A stretch of 64,000 nt of DNA, from the NCBI GenBank assembly GCA_913043275.1, contig CAJWLL010000002.1, forward strand, positions 62,001-126,000, read 5' to 3'. Source of the stretch: an uncultured Flavobacteriaceae bacterium. Lineage in GTDB: Bacteria > Bacteroidota > Bacteroidia > Flavobacteriales > Flavobacteriaceae. Within the stretch, counting starts at the first letter, position 1, and each line of letters starts with the position of its first letter. Below, one piece after another: positions 30,284 through 39,241 of the stretch. Under the pieces are notes generated by a model. It saw only the letters and a list, made by a program, of their open reading frames with translations, did no database searches and was not told the DNA's origin. Position numbers and translations under genes: made by a program.

Positions 30284-31417
30284 ATGAAAATTTCTAAAAT
30301 CAATCTTTATGAGGTCGTTGTCCCTGCAAAAAAAGGGACCATTGAAAGTAAAGAAATCAATAAACCCCTGCATAAACTGTCTCGCGGAATAGATGAGGGT
30401 TGGTCGATTCAATTTGATCAACTTTCAAAAATTTTAATTTCAATTAAATTATCAAATGGAGTTGTTGGTTGGGGCGAATGTTACAGGGGTAACCTGATGA
30501 GTGATGTAAAACAAATCGCATCAAAGTTTATTGGAACTGATATAGAAAAAATTCTCAGACAAAAACTACCCATTCCCTTCACCAGAATGTATGATGGTTT
30601 TGAGTGTGCCATTTGGGATTCTTTTGCCCGATTAAAAAAGATACGAGTGGTTGATTTGCTGGGGGGTGAGGTTCGCAACAAAGTAAAAGTGGGTAGTTGG
30701 TCAAGCCATAGGTCAAAAGACGAGGTTGGAGAGATCGCATCGAATTTCTGTAAAATGGGCTATGACTGTATAAAGTTTAAAACTGATCTTGAGGATGATG
30801 TAGTGGCCTGGGCCAAAGCGATCAAAGAGACAGCTCCGGGGATGAAAATAATTTTTGACCCTAACGAAAGGTGGGACTCCCCCTCGGAAGTAAAAATCAG
30901 ACTCGATCAATTGAAAGAGATCGGTAATACACTTTGTTTGGAAGATCCTATTTCAAGATGGAGGATCGATGAATATTCCCATTTAAGGAACTACTCTCCC
31001 ATCCCTATTGTTCTTCATGTTTCCCTGCCCTATGTCGATCACGGTCAAAGAATAAAGGATGCTATTGTGGCGATCAAACAAAATGCTGTTGATGGATTCA
31101 ATTTTAATTGTGGATTAACGAACTTTCAAAAACTAGACAATATTGCATCCAGTGCTGAACTCCCCAGCTGGCATGGATCAGAAATCGATCTGGGTATTAT
31201 GGAAGCCATGTACATGCACTCTTGTGCAGCGGCAAGTTCGTGTGAGTGGCCCAGCGATATTTTCGGTAGACTAATCAGAGAACACGACTTGTTGAAAAAC
31301 CCCATTAAAATTGAACCCCCTTTTGCCTATCTTCCTGAGGGTTACGGATTGGGGATTGAACCTGATTTAGAGGCCATCAACCACTACTTAATCAATAAGG
31401 CTGAAGTTTTAAACTAA
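30284..31417 (+). CDS. Enolase-superfamily (mandelate racemase/muconate lactonizing-like) enzyme
   Basis: A 377-residue enolase-superfamily protein, probably a sugar acid dehydratase or an epimerase. The N-terminal capping domain runs to about residue 120, then the barrel. KFK (about 162) fits the KxK catalytic lysines, DPNERW (about 192) carries the first metal ligand, and LEDP (about 220) the second. The third ligand, normally Glu or Asp after I-P-[VI], is replaced by VLHVSLPY (about 243), so metal binding may differ. HGSEIDLGI (about 296) may hold the catalytic acid. I use the ATG at 30284, because the longer frame from 30218 overlaps the second SDR. Confidence 0.86.
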   Translation: MKISKINLYEVVVPAKKGTIESKEINKPLHKLSRGIDEGWSIQFDQLSKILISIKLSNGVVGWGECYRGNLMSDVKQIASKFIGTDIEKILRQKLPIPFTRMYDGFECAIWDSFARLKKIRVVDLLGGEVRNKVKVGSWSSHRSKDEVGEIASNFCKMGYDCIKFKTDLEDDVVAWAKAIKETAPGMKIIFDPNERWDSPSEVKIRLDQLKEIGNTLCLEDPISRWRIDEYSHLRNYSPIPIVLHVSLPYVDHGQRIKDAIVAIKQNAVDGFNFNCGLTNFQKLDNIASSAELPSWHGSEIDLGIMEAMYMHSCAAASSCEWPSDIFGRLIREHDLLKNPIKIEPPFAYLPEGYGLGIEPDLEAINHYLINKAEVLN

Positions 31418-31424
31418 TCTGAAA

Positions 31425-32312
31425 ATGAAAATTATAAACCCCTTTAACAAGGAAAAAGAAAATGACAAAGCCCAACTATGGGAGATGTTGGTTGAAAGAG
31501 ATTCATTGGCTTTTGCAAATCAGGATTGGGATATGGTCAAAGACGATTTTGTCGATGATCATTTTATGGGAATTCACGCCCACTCTGAGAGCAATCCCGA
31601 CCAATGGAAAATTAGTTTTCCGAATCTAGAGTTGTACCGAGAAGAATGGTTAAAACAGGCAAAGGAATTTGGAAATGAAAATTGGATTGAAAAGCCAATC
31701 GACATTCTTATTAAAATCACCTATCTGGACGATATTGAAATCATTGAGAATAAAGCGCTATTACACAAAAAATTTGCCGGATTTGCGGAAAAAACTAACG
31801 GTGAAAAATTCCCATTCAGTTGGCAAACAATTTACTGTTGTGTAAAAGTTGGCGAAAAATGGAAAATTTCTGGTTTTACTGGCTATCTTCCCTTGAATGC
31901 AAAAACTGGTGGAAATGTCGAATTCTATACAAAAAAGAATCCTGTTGGATCTTCCCAGCACATAACGGCTGGGCCTTACTCTCCGGTACTTAAAGTTAAT
32001 GCCAATCATATTGTGGTAATTTCTGGACAAGCCTCTATTGAAAAGGATGGAAATATTCTCGGTGATGATATTGAGGAACAAACGGAATTTACCCTTCGCA
32101 ATTGTCAAAAACAACTTCTATCCGGTGGTGCATCATTCAATGATGTTTTTAAAGTCAACGTTTATATTAAAGACATTAAAAATTGGGATCGATTTAATGT
32201 TGTCTATAAAAAATATTTCGATAATCCTAAACCTGTAAGAACCGCAGTTGAAACTGGATTGATTGAGGGTCTTTTTGTAGAAATTGAAATGTGGGCGGCT
32301 GTAAAAAATTAA
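31425..32312 (+). CDS. Fusion of a SnoaL/NTF2-like domain with a RidA domain
   Basis: A 295-residue two-domain protein. Residues ~1-165 resemble the SnoaL/NTF2-like fold (ERDSLAFANQDWDMVKDDF, then WQTIYCCVKVGEKWKISGF). Residues ~175-295 are a RidA (YjgF) domain with GPYSPVLKV, VVISGQASI, VNVYIKDI and the conserved Arg in PVRTAVETG, which binds the carboxylate of enamine/imine substrates. RidA hydrolyses reactive enamines left by PLP enzymes. The SnoaL-like half could be an isomerase, cyclase or binding domain. No signal peptide is seen. It lies 7 bases after the enolase-superfamily gene and 4 before the creatininase-like gene. Confidence 0.85.
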   Translation: MKIINPFNKEKENDKAQLWEMLVERDSLAFANQDWDMVKDDFVDDHFMGIHAHSESNPDQWKISFPNLELYREEWLKQAKEFGNENWIEKPIDILIKITYLDDIEIIENKALLHKKFAGFAEKTNGEKFPFSWQTIYCCVKVGEKWKISGFTGYLPLNAKTGGNVEFYTKKNPVGSSQHITAGPYSPVLKVNANHIVVISGQASIEKDGNILGDDIEEQTEFTLRNCQKQLLSGGASFNDVFKVNVYIKDIKNWDRFNVVYKKYFDNPKPVRTAVETGLIEGLFVEIEMWAAVKN

Positions 32313-32316
32313 TACT

Positions 32317-33078
32317 ATGATTTGGGATAACCTTACAACGGAACAAACTGAAAAAATAAATAAAAATTTACCGGTTCTGATTTTATTATGTGCTACAGAA
32401 CAACACGGCCCTCATTTACCCCTATCCACTGACAGATTGATAGGTGAACATTTCACTCATGAACTCAATCGCCTTATAGAAGACAAGTTTATACTTCTCC
32501 CCACAGTTCCAATAGGATGCTCTGATCATCACTTGGACTTTGGAGGAACCCTTACTTTTAAACATTCCACTTTTAAAAAAATAATTCGAGAAATAGTTGA
32601 ATGCATGATTTCCCATGGATTTAAAAATTTTCTTTTTCTAAACAGCCATGGAGGAAATCAGGGAATTGGTCAAGTTATTCTTGAAATTTTAGGCAATAAG
32701 TTTCAGCATTGTCATTTCAATTTGATTACTTGGTGGAAATTGGCGAATGAGGAGCTGAAAAAATTGAACGATTCAGGGCCCGGCGGCACCGGTCATGCTG
32801 GAGAATTTGAAACCAGTCTGATGCTCTTTATTGCCCCAAAATTGGTTCATAAAGATAAGATCATCCCCCCGTCAGATCAAAAATTTGATCCTTTAATTGG
32901 CGATATGATCAATCCTCCATCAATTTCTTATTTTCAAACTATAAAGAAGATGTCGGCAAATGGAGTGGTAGGAAATCCAAATATTTCATCGATAGAAAAA
33001 GGGGAAAAGATATCTCATATCATCACTTCCAAATTATTGGATTTGATAAAAAATCTGAACTCAATTGACAAATTTTGA
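32317..33078 (+). CDS. Creatininase-family amidohydrolase
   Basis: A 253-residue protein of the creatininase / creatinine amidohydrolase family, metal-dependent enzymes that open cyclic amides or hydrolyse linear amides. Metal-binding motifs are clear: TEQHGPHLPLSTD (Glu, His, Asp), NSHGGNQG, and GHAGEFETSLM with a Glu ligand. The family also includes mycofactocin and riboflavin-pathway members, so creatinine itself need not be the substrate. Its place between a RidA fusion and a symporter suggests hydrolysis of an imported amide. The start is 4 bases after the previous stop. Confidence 0.88.
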   Translation: MIWDNLTTEQTEKINKNLPVLILLCATEQHGPHLPLSTDRLIGEHFTHELNRLIEDKFILLPTVPIGCSDHHLDFGGTLTFKHSTFKKIIREIVECMISHGFKNFLFLNSHGGNQGIGQVILEILGNKFQHCHFNLITWWKLANEELKKLNDSGPGGTGHAGEFETSLMLFIAPKLVHKDKIIPPSDQKFDPLIGDMINPPSISYFQTIKKMSANGVVGNPNISSIEKGEKISHIITSKLLDLIKNLNSIDKF

Positions 33079-34534
33079 TTTTTTTATTGATGGTTCAATT
33101 ATACTGATCTATCTCTGTTTAATTCTCATTACAGGAATTTGGTTAAAGAAATACATCTCTAATGTTGATCATTTTCTAGTGGCCAATCGAGGGGTTGACG
33201 TCTATCTTGGAATTGCAAGTTTGGCAGCGACAGAGTTTGGAATAGCAACCTGTATGGCCAATGCAGAGCTGGGATTTAAATACGGATTGAAGGGAATCAT
33301 TCCAGGAATTGCTTTGGGAGGTTCGATGTTGATTGTTGGAGTGACAGGTTTTTGCATTAAGCCGCTGAGAAACATGGCCGTCATAACTATTCCAGAACTG
33401 CTAGAAAAAAAGTTCGGTAAAAATATCAGATGGGCAAGTGGATTGGTAATTGTTATAGGAGGACTTCTCAATATGGGATTGTTCCTTCGTCAAGCGGGAA
33501 GCTTTCTGAGCATAACCATAGGAATTAATCCAGGCTATTTGGAGCTCCTTATGACCCTTGTTTTGATATTTGTAGGCTTATATACAGTCATTGGAGGTAT
33601 GGTTTCTGTCATCATTACAGATTACATCCAGTTTATCTTGATGTGTTTTGGCTTTGTCACCATCACTGGAATTTTAATCTACCAATTTGGATGGTTTCAG
33701 ATTTTAGAACAAAGCAGTTATTATCTGGGACCTAAAAGTCTAAATTTAAATGTAAATTCTGATTATGGTTTTGACAGGCTATTGTTGGACATTTTAGTTG
33801 CCTTTGGATCTGTTTTAACTTGGCAAACGATGATCTCCAGAGTTTTAGCGGCAAAAGACAGTACTACTGCAAAAAAGATTTACATGGCCACATCTCCCTA
33901 TATGTTAATGCGCTTTGTGATTCCCGTATTTCTTGGGATCAGTGCCCTTTATTATTTTGGTCCTGACACCTATGTTGGGGGGGAAGAAATCTTAGCCATG
34001 CCCAATATGATTGCACAGTTGATGCCCGTTGGATTGATTGGGATTGTCATCGCTTCCATGCTGGCTGCCGATATGTCCACCAACTCCTCTTATCTCATTG
34101 CGTGGTCTTCAGTCATCTATAATGATATTTTAGAACCTATTCATAAAAACAAGTGGTCATCCAAAAAAGGACTGTTTTATAACAGGATGCTTATATGTTT
34201 AATCGGTCTGTTTCTGTTGCTTTATGGATTATGGTATCCATTGAGTAACGACTTGTGGGTCTATATGCAAGTCACAGGAACAATCTATTTGTCAAGTATG
34301 AGCGTTATTTTGATTGCTTCTTGTTACTTCAAAAATGCCAGCCCCTTGGGTGCAGGGATGTCAATCGTCATTGGGGCTTCCATACCTGTATCCTATTTAT
34401 TACTTCAAGAATTTTCATTTTCTTCCGACATTGTGAAAAATATCGGCCCATATAAATTTGGAGTATTTAGCTTCTTTATGAGTGGCTTGGGCATGTCTAT
34501 TGGTTCTCTCATCACTAAAATCAAATCAAAATGA
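33065..34534 (+). CDS. Sodium:solute symporter (SSS family)
   Basis: A 489-residue Na+-coupled importer of the SSS family with about 13-14 helices. Family features are the early VDHFLVANRG segment, ASLAATEFGIATCM, TVIGGMVSVIITDYIQF and MLAADMSTNSSYLIAW (Na2-site region). The start is a TTG at 33065, overlapping the previous gene by 14 bases; no ATG precedes the first helix. It is coupled by an ATGA overlap to a tiny membrane protein gene. It probably imports the substrate for the enzymes upstream. Confidence 0.9.
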   Translation: MTNFDFFIDGSIILIYLCLILITGIWLKKYISNVDHFLVANRGVDVYLGIASLAATEFGIATCMANAELGFKYGLKGIIPGIALGGSMLIVGVTGFCIKPLRNMAVITIPELLEKKFGKNIRWASGLVIVIGGLLNMGLFLRQAGSFLSITIGINPGYLELLMTLVLIFVGLYTVIGGMVSVIITDYIQFILMCFGFVTITGILIYQFGWFQILEQSSYYLGPKSLNLNVNSDYGFDRLLLDILVAFGSVLTWQTMISRVLAAKDSTTAKKIYMATSPYMLMRFVIPVFLGISALYYFGPDTYVGGEEILAMPNMIAQLMPVGLIGIVIASMLAADMSTNSSYLIAWSSVIYNDILEPIHKNKWSSKKGLFYNRMLICLIGLFLLLYGLWYPLSNDLWVYMQVTGTIYLSSMSVILIASCYFKNASPLGAGMSIVIGASIPVSYLLLQEFSFSSDIVKNIGPYKFGVFSFFMSGLGMSIGSLITKIKSK

Positions 34535-34665
34535 AGTATCCTTTCTGGACATTTTTTTTTGTAGTCTGTTATGCTTGGTACATTTTTGTAACAATCATGG
34601 TATCAGTGAAGGGAATTAAAAATATAAAACAACTCATAAGAGATATTGAAAAAGAGGAGCATTAA
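34531..34665 (+). CDS. 44-residue membrane protein, likely symporter accessory subunit
   Basis: A 44-codon gene whose ATG overlaps the symporter stop (ATGA), so translation is coupled. The product has one hydrophobic helix (FFFVVCYAWYIFVTIMVSV) followed by a basic and acidic amphipathic tail (IKQLIRDIEKEEH). Small single-helix proteins are known partners of several Na+ symporter families, so a stabilising or assembly subunit is likely. I do not recognise a named family. Confidence 0.7.
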   Translation: MKYPFWTFFFVVCYAWYIFVTIMVSVKGIKNIKQLIRDIEKEEH

Positions 34666-34692
34666 AACCAACTTCTTAACTGAGTATTTACT

Positions 34693-35805
34693 TTAGTCTA
34701 AAACATCATGTAGAACATTAATCCAGTTCTTGAAAAATATGTGTTCAATATCATCATCGTTATATCCTCGGGACTTTAAAATGAACTGAAACTTTTGCAA
34801 ATCTGCAATCGTATTCATATCATAAGGGGTTTGTTCCAAGCCAAATAGCCCGTCTAAATCACTACCAAAGCCAATGTGTCGACAATTACCTGATAGTTGA
34901 CAGATATGATCAAAATGATCAACCAATTTTTCTAAACCAATCCCCATCTCTTTAGGATCATCTTGGTTCATCTGGAAATTGGGATGAAGCATCCAAGCAT
35001 CCAATGCTCCACCGATAATACCCCCTCTTTCTATAACGCACTTTATTTGGTCATCCGTAAATTGTCGTTCTCCCTCAACTAAACTACGGCAGTTTTGATG
35101 ACTCGCTATTATTTTTCCGTCGTAAATATCCAAGGCTTGATAAAAACCTTTGTCCGTAAAATGCGTCATATCCAAAAACATCGAAAGCGAATTCATCTCG
35201 TTAAGAAGTTCCTCCCCTTTTTTAGTAAGGCCGCTTCCATCTGAATGTGTTCCTGCTGCATACCTCCCAATCCCAAAATGTGAAATGCCAATTGATCGCA
35301 AGCCCTTTTCATGATATAAGTACAGATAATCAAGGTTTACTACGGAATCTGCCCCTTCCAATGCCAAAATATATCCTATCGGTTTTTTATCCATATATTC
35401 TTCGCCATTCCATTTAGAGATGTGTGCCTTCAGCTCCTTACGGGTAGTGATCGCTTTCATCTCCCCTATCAGCTCCATCTGTCGATACCATTCCAATTGT
35501 GCCATTGCATTTGCGAAAGCTTGCTCTGGGGAATGCCAACCCGGTAGATCCATGATTTCTATTTTTTCACCCGTCGAAGAGTATCTTGAAATCAAGGTAG
35601 TAATGACAAGACCTATATTACCCTTTCTCAGTTCTGGTAATGAAACGGTACCGTTTCCCCGGTCTTGAAAATCAGTCAGTCCCAAAGCCTTTTCAAGATT
35701 TCTTAGGTCATCAACATTCTGGGTCAAGTCTCTGTTTAAAGTCATGGCATTAGTAGCCAAGTCTAAATGCCCATCCACGGTAAAAAGAAGATTAGAATCA
35801 CTCAT
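34693..35805 (-). CDS. Dipeptidase, peptidase M19 (renal dipeptidase) family
   Basis: A 370-residue zinc dipeptidase of family M19, which cleaves dipeptides, often with a C-terminal D-residue, and some lactams. Metal ligands are visible: DGHLDLA (HxD), the bridging Glu in LALEGADS, ASHQNCRS (His) and GSDLDG. No signal peptide, so it is probably cytoplasmic. I chose the ATG at 35805, 4 bases after the upstream stop; the longer frame from 35835 overlaps that gene. It is last in a seven-gene - strand operon and fits hydrolysis of an imported amide-linked compound. Confidence 0.9.
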   Translation of the reverse strand: MSDSNLLFTVDGHLDLATNAMTLNRDLTQNVDDLRNLEKALGLTDFQDRGNGTVSLPELRKGNIGLVITTLISRYSSTGEKIEIMDLPGWHSPEQAFANAMAQLEWYRQMELIGEMKAITTRKELKAHISKWNGEEYMDKKPIGYILALEGADSVVNLDYLYLYHEKGLRSIGISHFGIGRYAAGTHSDGSGLTKKGEELLNEMNSLSMFLDMTHFTDKGFYQALDIYDGKIIASHQNCRSLVEGERQFTDDQIKCVIERGGIIGGALDAWMLHPNFQMNQDDPKEMGIGLEKLVDHFDHICQLSGNCRHIGFGSDLDGLFGLEQTPYDMNTIADLQKFQFILKSRGYNDDDIEHIFFKNWINVLHDVLD

Positions 35806-35809
35806 TTTT

Positions 35810-36790
35810 TCAAATTTTAGAGGTCTTTTCGGCATATTTTAAAGAGATTTTATTGATATCAAAGGAAAAACGCTCAAATGCCTTTTCCCATTCCAGGGCT
35901 TCCTCTTTGGAATAGGTATAGAAACCAACTCCATTTGATATGCCATTCCCCCCCTTTTTAGCGATGTCATCTATCAATTTAGGAACGGTGGTCTGATTAC
36001 TTAACTCTGGGAACAAATCTTTCATCACAGCGTGATAAGCCTTCAAACCCGTAAGGTCCATATATCGAAAGAGTCCACAGAAAGTCATCCAATGGCCTCC
36101 ATCATTTTTGCAAGCTCTGTCTACATCTTCAATAGTGGCATATCCACTCTCAACCAAGTGCATTGCCTCACGGTACATGGCGTACATGATCCTGTTTGTA
36201 ATAAATCCCCTGATATCTTTTCTAACCAATGTTGGCTCTTTACCCCATTCTTTAGCGATGGAGTGAAGCTGCTCACCCATTTCTACAGGACTTTTTTCAC
36301 CACATACAATCTCTAAAAATCGTGAAGTGTAGGCTGGTTCTGCCCAATGCATTCCAAAGAATCGCTCTGCTACACAAAGATGATTTTGTAAAATACTTAT
36401 GGGTATGGCAGAAGTATTTGAAGTAATAATGACTGTATCATCTACATTATTTTCGATTTTGGAATATACTTCTTTTTTTATATTCAGGTCTTCAATTACA
36501 CACTCCATAACCAACCAACATGTCCTTAAATCGGTATAGTCAGAGGTAAAGTGTATATTTTCCAAAAGTTCTGGAAGCCCCTTCTCGGTCAAACCCTCCT
36601 TCATACATTCAACCAGAGATTTTTTGACACGATTAGGTGCCTCTGAATCAATTTTCGAGTTTATGGATGATAAGGCGACGACCTTTTGGCCGTTTAGGAG
36701 TAATGCAGTTGCAATGCTACTTCCCATCATTCCAAGACCGACTACACCTATCGGAGCGCCGTTGTTCATTTTTAAATGATTTGTTTTCAT
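35810..36790 (-). CDS. 3-hydroxyacyl-CoA dehydrogenase-like NAD-dependent oxidoreductase
   Basis: A 326-residue protein of the 3-hydroxyacyl-CoA dehydrogenase fold. The N-terminal NAD domain has GVVGLGMMGSSIA, and TSNTSAIPIS is the usual Ser/Asn segment. The catalytic His is in FFGMHWAEPA, where fatty-acid enzymes have HFFNP, so the substrate is probably not acyl-CoA. The C-terminal domain has RGFITNRIMYAMYREA. Relatives include L-gulonate, carnitine and similar hydroxy-acid dehydrogenases. ATGs at 36790 and 36769 are both possible. It lies 4 bases before the dipeptidase. Confidence 0.87.
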   Translation of the reverse strand: MKTNHLKMNNGAPIGVVGLGMMGSSIATALLLNGQKVVALSSINSKIDSEAPNRVKKSLVECMKEGLTEKGLPELLENIHFTSDYTDLRTCWLVMECVIEDLNIKKEVYSKIENNVDDTVIITSNTSAIPISILQNHLCVAERFFGMHWAEPAYTSRFLEIVCGEKSPVEMGEQLHSIAKEWGKEPTLVRKDIRGFITNRIMYAMYREAMHLVESGYATIEDVDRACKNDGGHWMTFCGLFRYMDLTGLKAYHAVMKDLFPELSNQTTVPKLIDDIAKKGGNGISNGVGFYTYSKEEALEWEKAFERFSFDINKISLKYAEKTSKI

Positions 36791-36799
36791 TAACCTATA

Positions 36800-38128
36800 T
36801 TATAAATCCGATGATTTTAACTCATTAAGGGTGTCTTTAGCCATCAAAATTGCATGATCAATGTGCTCTTCAGTATGAACAGACGAGATATACCAAAGCC
36901 CTCTGCCAATTACACGAATACCCCTTTGCTGAAGGCCTTGAATAAACATTTTTGATTTAGGTTGTTTATAATGTCTCAAATCCCTAAACTCCTTGATCTT
37001 TTTCAAATCACAAAAACCGGTATGAAACATTGGTCCGAGTCCTTGAACCAAAAGGTTTTGTCCAGTTTCTTGAGAAACCCTCTCCAGCCCCTGCATTAAT
37101 CTCTTACCTAAACGAAATATTCTTTCATGCGTACCACTTTCCTCTAAAACTTCCAAAGTACCCAATGCTGCAGCAATTAAAGCACAGGCAGAGTTCATTG
37201 TACCCGCATGAATAACCCTGCTATCGGCAACAAGTTGCATCCATTGTTTTTTTCCTGCAATCGCCGATATTGGAAAACCGCTGGCCATAGCTTTGGCAAA
37301 TACCGAAAGGTCTGGTTTCACCCCATAGTATTGCTGTGCTCCCCCCAATGCGGTTCGAAAACCTGTTATTACCTCATCAAAGATTAATGCCATACCATAT
37401 TTTTCAGTGGTTTCCCTCAAACCTTGAAGAAAATCTGGTTCAGGCAAGACACAGCCACTATTGCACATAATTGGTTCTGTAATAATTGCAGCAATTTCGT
37501 CATGATGCTGGGCTAAAGTCTGATTGACCAAATCAATATCATTCCAAGGCAATATGATAAATTCATCTTGAGAACCTTTAGCAATACCCTCTGTCCATGG
37601 AATAGCAAGTGGGGAGTGTCTTTCACCCATGTTGCCCTCATCTTGGGTAAGCCCCCAGGAGACATTGTCGAGCCAACCATGATAATGACCCTCAAAACGG
37701 ATAAACTTATTTTTCTTAGTCTTTGCCCTGGCAATTCGCAATGCCGTTTGTACAGCAGTTGAACCATCCAAACAGAAACGCATCATCTCTGCAGAAGGAA
37801 TATGCCGATTGAGTTTTTCCGCGAGTTCAATTTCAAGCTCGTGTTGGCCTGCAAAAAGTTGACCTTTTGACATACAAGACTCAATTCGGTTCAACACATG
37901 GGGGTGCGAATGTCCCACGATCATGGGTCCCTGGCTAAGTGTAAAATCCAAGTAGACATTACCGTCGACATCCTTAATATGAACACCAGAAGCACTTTCA
38001 TAAAAAAGGGCGTGCGGATGGTTAAACTTTCTGAATTCAGAAGATACCCCGCCCGCTAAAACTTTTTTGGATCGTTCCAAAAGCTTAGCCGAATGTTCAT
38101 GTTCCAAGCGTATTGTTACTTTTTCCAT
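36800..38128 (-). CDS. Class III aminotransferase (glutamate-1-semialdehyde aminomutase-like)
   Basis: A 442-residue PLP enzyme of the class III aminotransferase family, closest in look to glutamate-1-semialdehyde aminomutase. Motifs: GGVSSEFRKF, DVDGNVYLDFTLSQGP, FCLDGSTAVQTALRIARA, LIFDEVITGFR and the PLP lysine in VFAKAMASGFPISA. Because it sits in a catabolic operon, not with haem genes, a true aminotransferase or aminomutase for an amino acid analogue is more likely than haem synthesis. I use the ATG at 38128, one base after the upstream stop; the frame from 38212 would run deep into that gene. Confidence 0.9.
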   Translation of the reverse strand: MEKVTIRLEHEHSAKLLERSKKVLAGGVSSEFRKFNHPHALFYESASGVHIKDVDGNVYLDFTLSQGPMIVGHSHPHVLNRIESCMSKGQLFAGQHELEIELAEKLNRHIPSAEMMRFCLDGSTAVQTALRIARAKTKKNKFIRFEGHYHGWLDNVSWGLTQDEGNMGERHSPLAIPWTEGIAKGSQDEFIILPWNDIDLVNQTLAQHHDEIAAIITEPIMCNSGCVLPEPDFLQGLRETTEKYGMALIFDEVITGFRTALGGAQQYYGVKPDLSVFAKAMASGFPISAIAGKKQWMQLVADSRVIHAGTMNSACALIAAALGTLEVLEESGTHERIFRLGKRLMQGLERVSQETGQNLLVQGLGPMFHTGFCDLKKIKEFRDLRHYKQPKSKMFIQGLQQRGIRVIGRGLWYISSVHTEEHIDHAILMAKDTLNELKSSDL

Positions 38129-38129
38129 T

Positions 38130-39239
38130 TTATATCGCTGTGTTTCTTTTTCTTGCGGGGACCTCCCAAAACCCATTAAATTTTTGATTTTCAATAACTG
38201 CCAGTTGATCATAAAGGTTAACCGTCGGGCAAATATGGAACGGGATAGCTAGAAATTTTTCTCCCACTTTGTAAATAGAAGCATCTGGAACTAAGATAAC
38301 CAAGTGCTCTTCATACTGGGATAAAATCTCATACTCTGGTATATCAGCGAAAAATAGTCGAGGCTGAGGAGGATCTGAAGCGACAGCCTTATAGCCAAGG
38401 TCAAAGCACAGCGTTCTCGATGTGGGTTTTGATATGATTCGCGTTAATATCAGCGCAGCAGGTTTAAAGGGAAGCTCAGGAAAAGCTTTTCCATAACCAT
38501 AATCCCATAAGAAAAATGTTCCAGGGCTGCATGATACATCAGATTTTTTGGCATAAAATGGGAATGATGGTGAACCGCCCAAAACCAGATGAAGTTTTCT
38601 GCTCAGGCTTGCCTGGACAATGTCTTTTAGCTCCAAAAGCTTTTGAAAGATTTCCTCAGTATCTTTTTTTCTTAGTTCCTGATCTGAATCATGAACATGT
38701 CCATCGTAAGAATGAAGACCTACTATGGTCAAACCTTTAAGTTGATTTATTTTTTCTACTAAATCGGGAACTTTATTAATTGACAGACCGGTTCTATTCA
38801 TACCAACATCTACATCAATATAAACTTCAACAGAGGTTCCATTAAAATAGTCAAAAAGCATTTTTGCAGAGTCGAAGTTGTCAACAACCGTGGCAAAGGA
38901 TGTTGCTTGATAATAAGATTTCATTGCCGCTAAGGGTTCCATTTTATCTTCGGTCATCTGATAACAGATAAGAGCATGTTCTGCACCCACCATTCCCAAT
39001 AATTCAGCCTCGACTATTGTGCTGCATTTGAAGCTTCGAATTCCCCTTTGCATTGCCATATAAAGTGGCTCTTTGCTTTTAATAGTCTTTACATGTGGGT
39101 ATAAAAAGCTGTTTTCCCCCGATATAAGTTTAAGCGCATTGTCAATGTTATCTCCTATAATACTTGGATAGACCAAAAGAGAGGGGGAGTTTATTTGATG
39201 GGAATTATTGAAATAATAGGGTGAAGTATCTGGAATCAT
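38130..39239 (-). CDS. D-threonine aldolase / D-serine dehydratase-like PLP enzyme
   Basis: A 369-residue fold-type III PLP enzyme (alanine-racemase-like barrel) of the D-threonine aldolase / DSD1 group. The PLP lysine is in YPHVKTIKS. DVDVGMNRTG and LHSYDGHVHD are family barrel segments. HICPTVNLYDQ near the C terminus supplies the His-x-Cys metal site that marks the D-threonine aldolase and D-serine dehydratase branch. It probably acts on a D-beta-hydroxy amino acid. The next genes (RidA, class III aminotransferase, hydroxy-acid dehydrogenase) fit such chemistry. It lies 2 bases after the RidA stop. Confidence 0.88.
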   Translation of the reverse strand: MIPDTSPYYFNNSHQINSPSLLVYPSIIGDNIDNALKLISGENSFLYPHVKTIKSKEPLYMAMQRGIRSFKCSTIVEAELLGMVGAEHALICYQMTEDKMEPLAAMKSYYQATSFATVVDNFDSAKMLFDYFNGTSVEVYIDVDVGMNRTGLSINKVPDLVEKINQLKGLTIVGLHSYDGHVHDSDQELRKKDTEEIFQKLLELKDIVQASLSRKLHLVLGGSPSFPFYAKKSDVSCSPGTFFLWDYGYGKAFPELPFKPAALILTRIISKPTSRTLCFDLGYKAVASDPPQPRLFFADIPEYEILSQYEEHLVILVPDASIYKVGEKFLAIPFHICPTVNLYDQLAVIENQKFNGFWEVPARKRNTAI

Positions 39240-39241
39240 GC

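Noticed and set aside
36800-38128. Haem-pathway glutamate-1-semialdehyde aminomutase (hemL)
   Set aside because: It sits in a catabolic operon with no haem genes; class III aminotransferases of this type have many other substrates.
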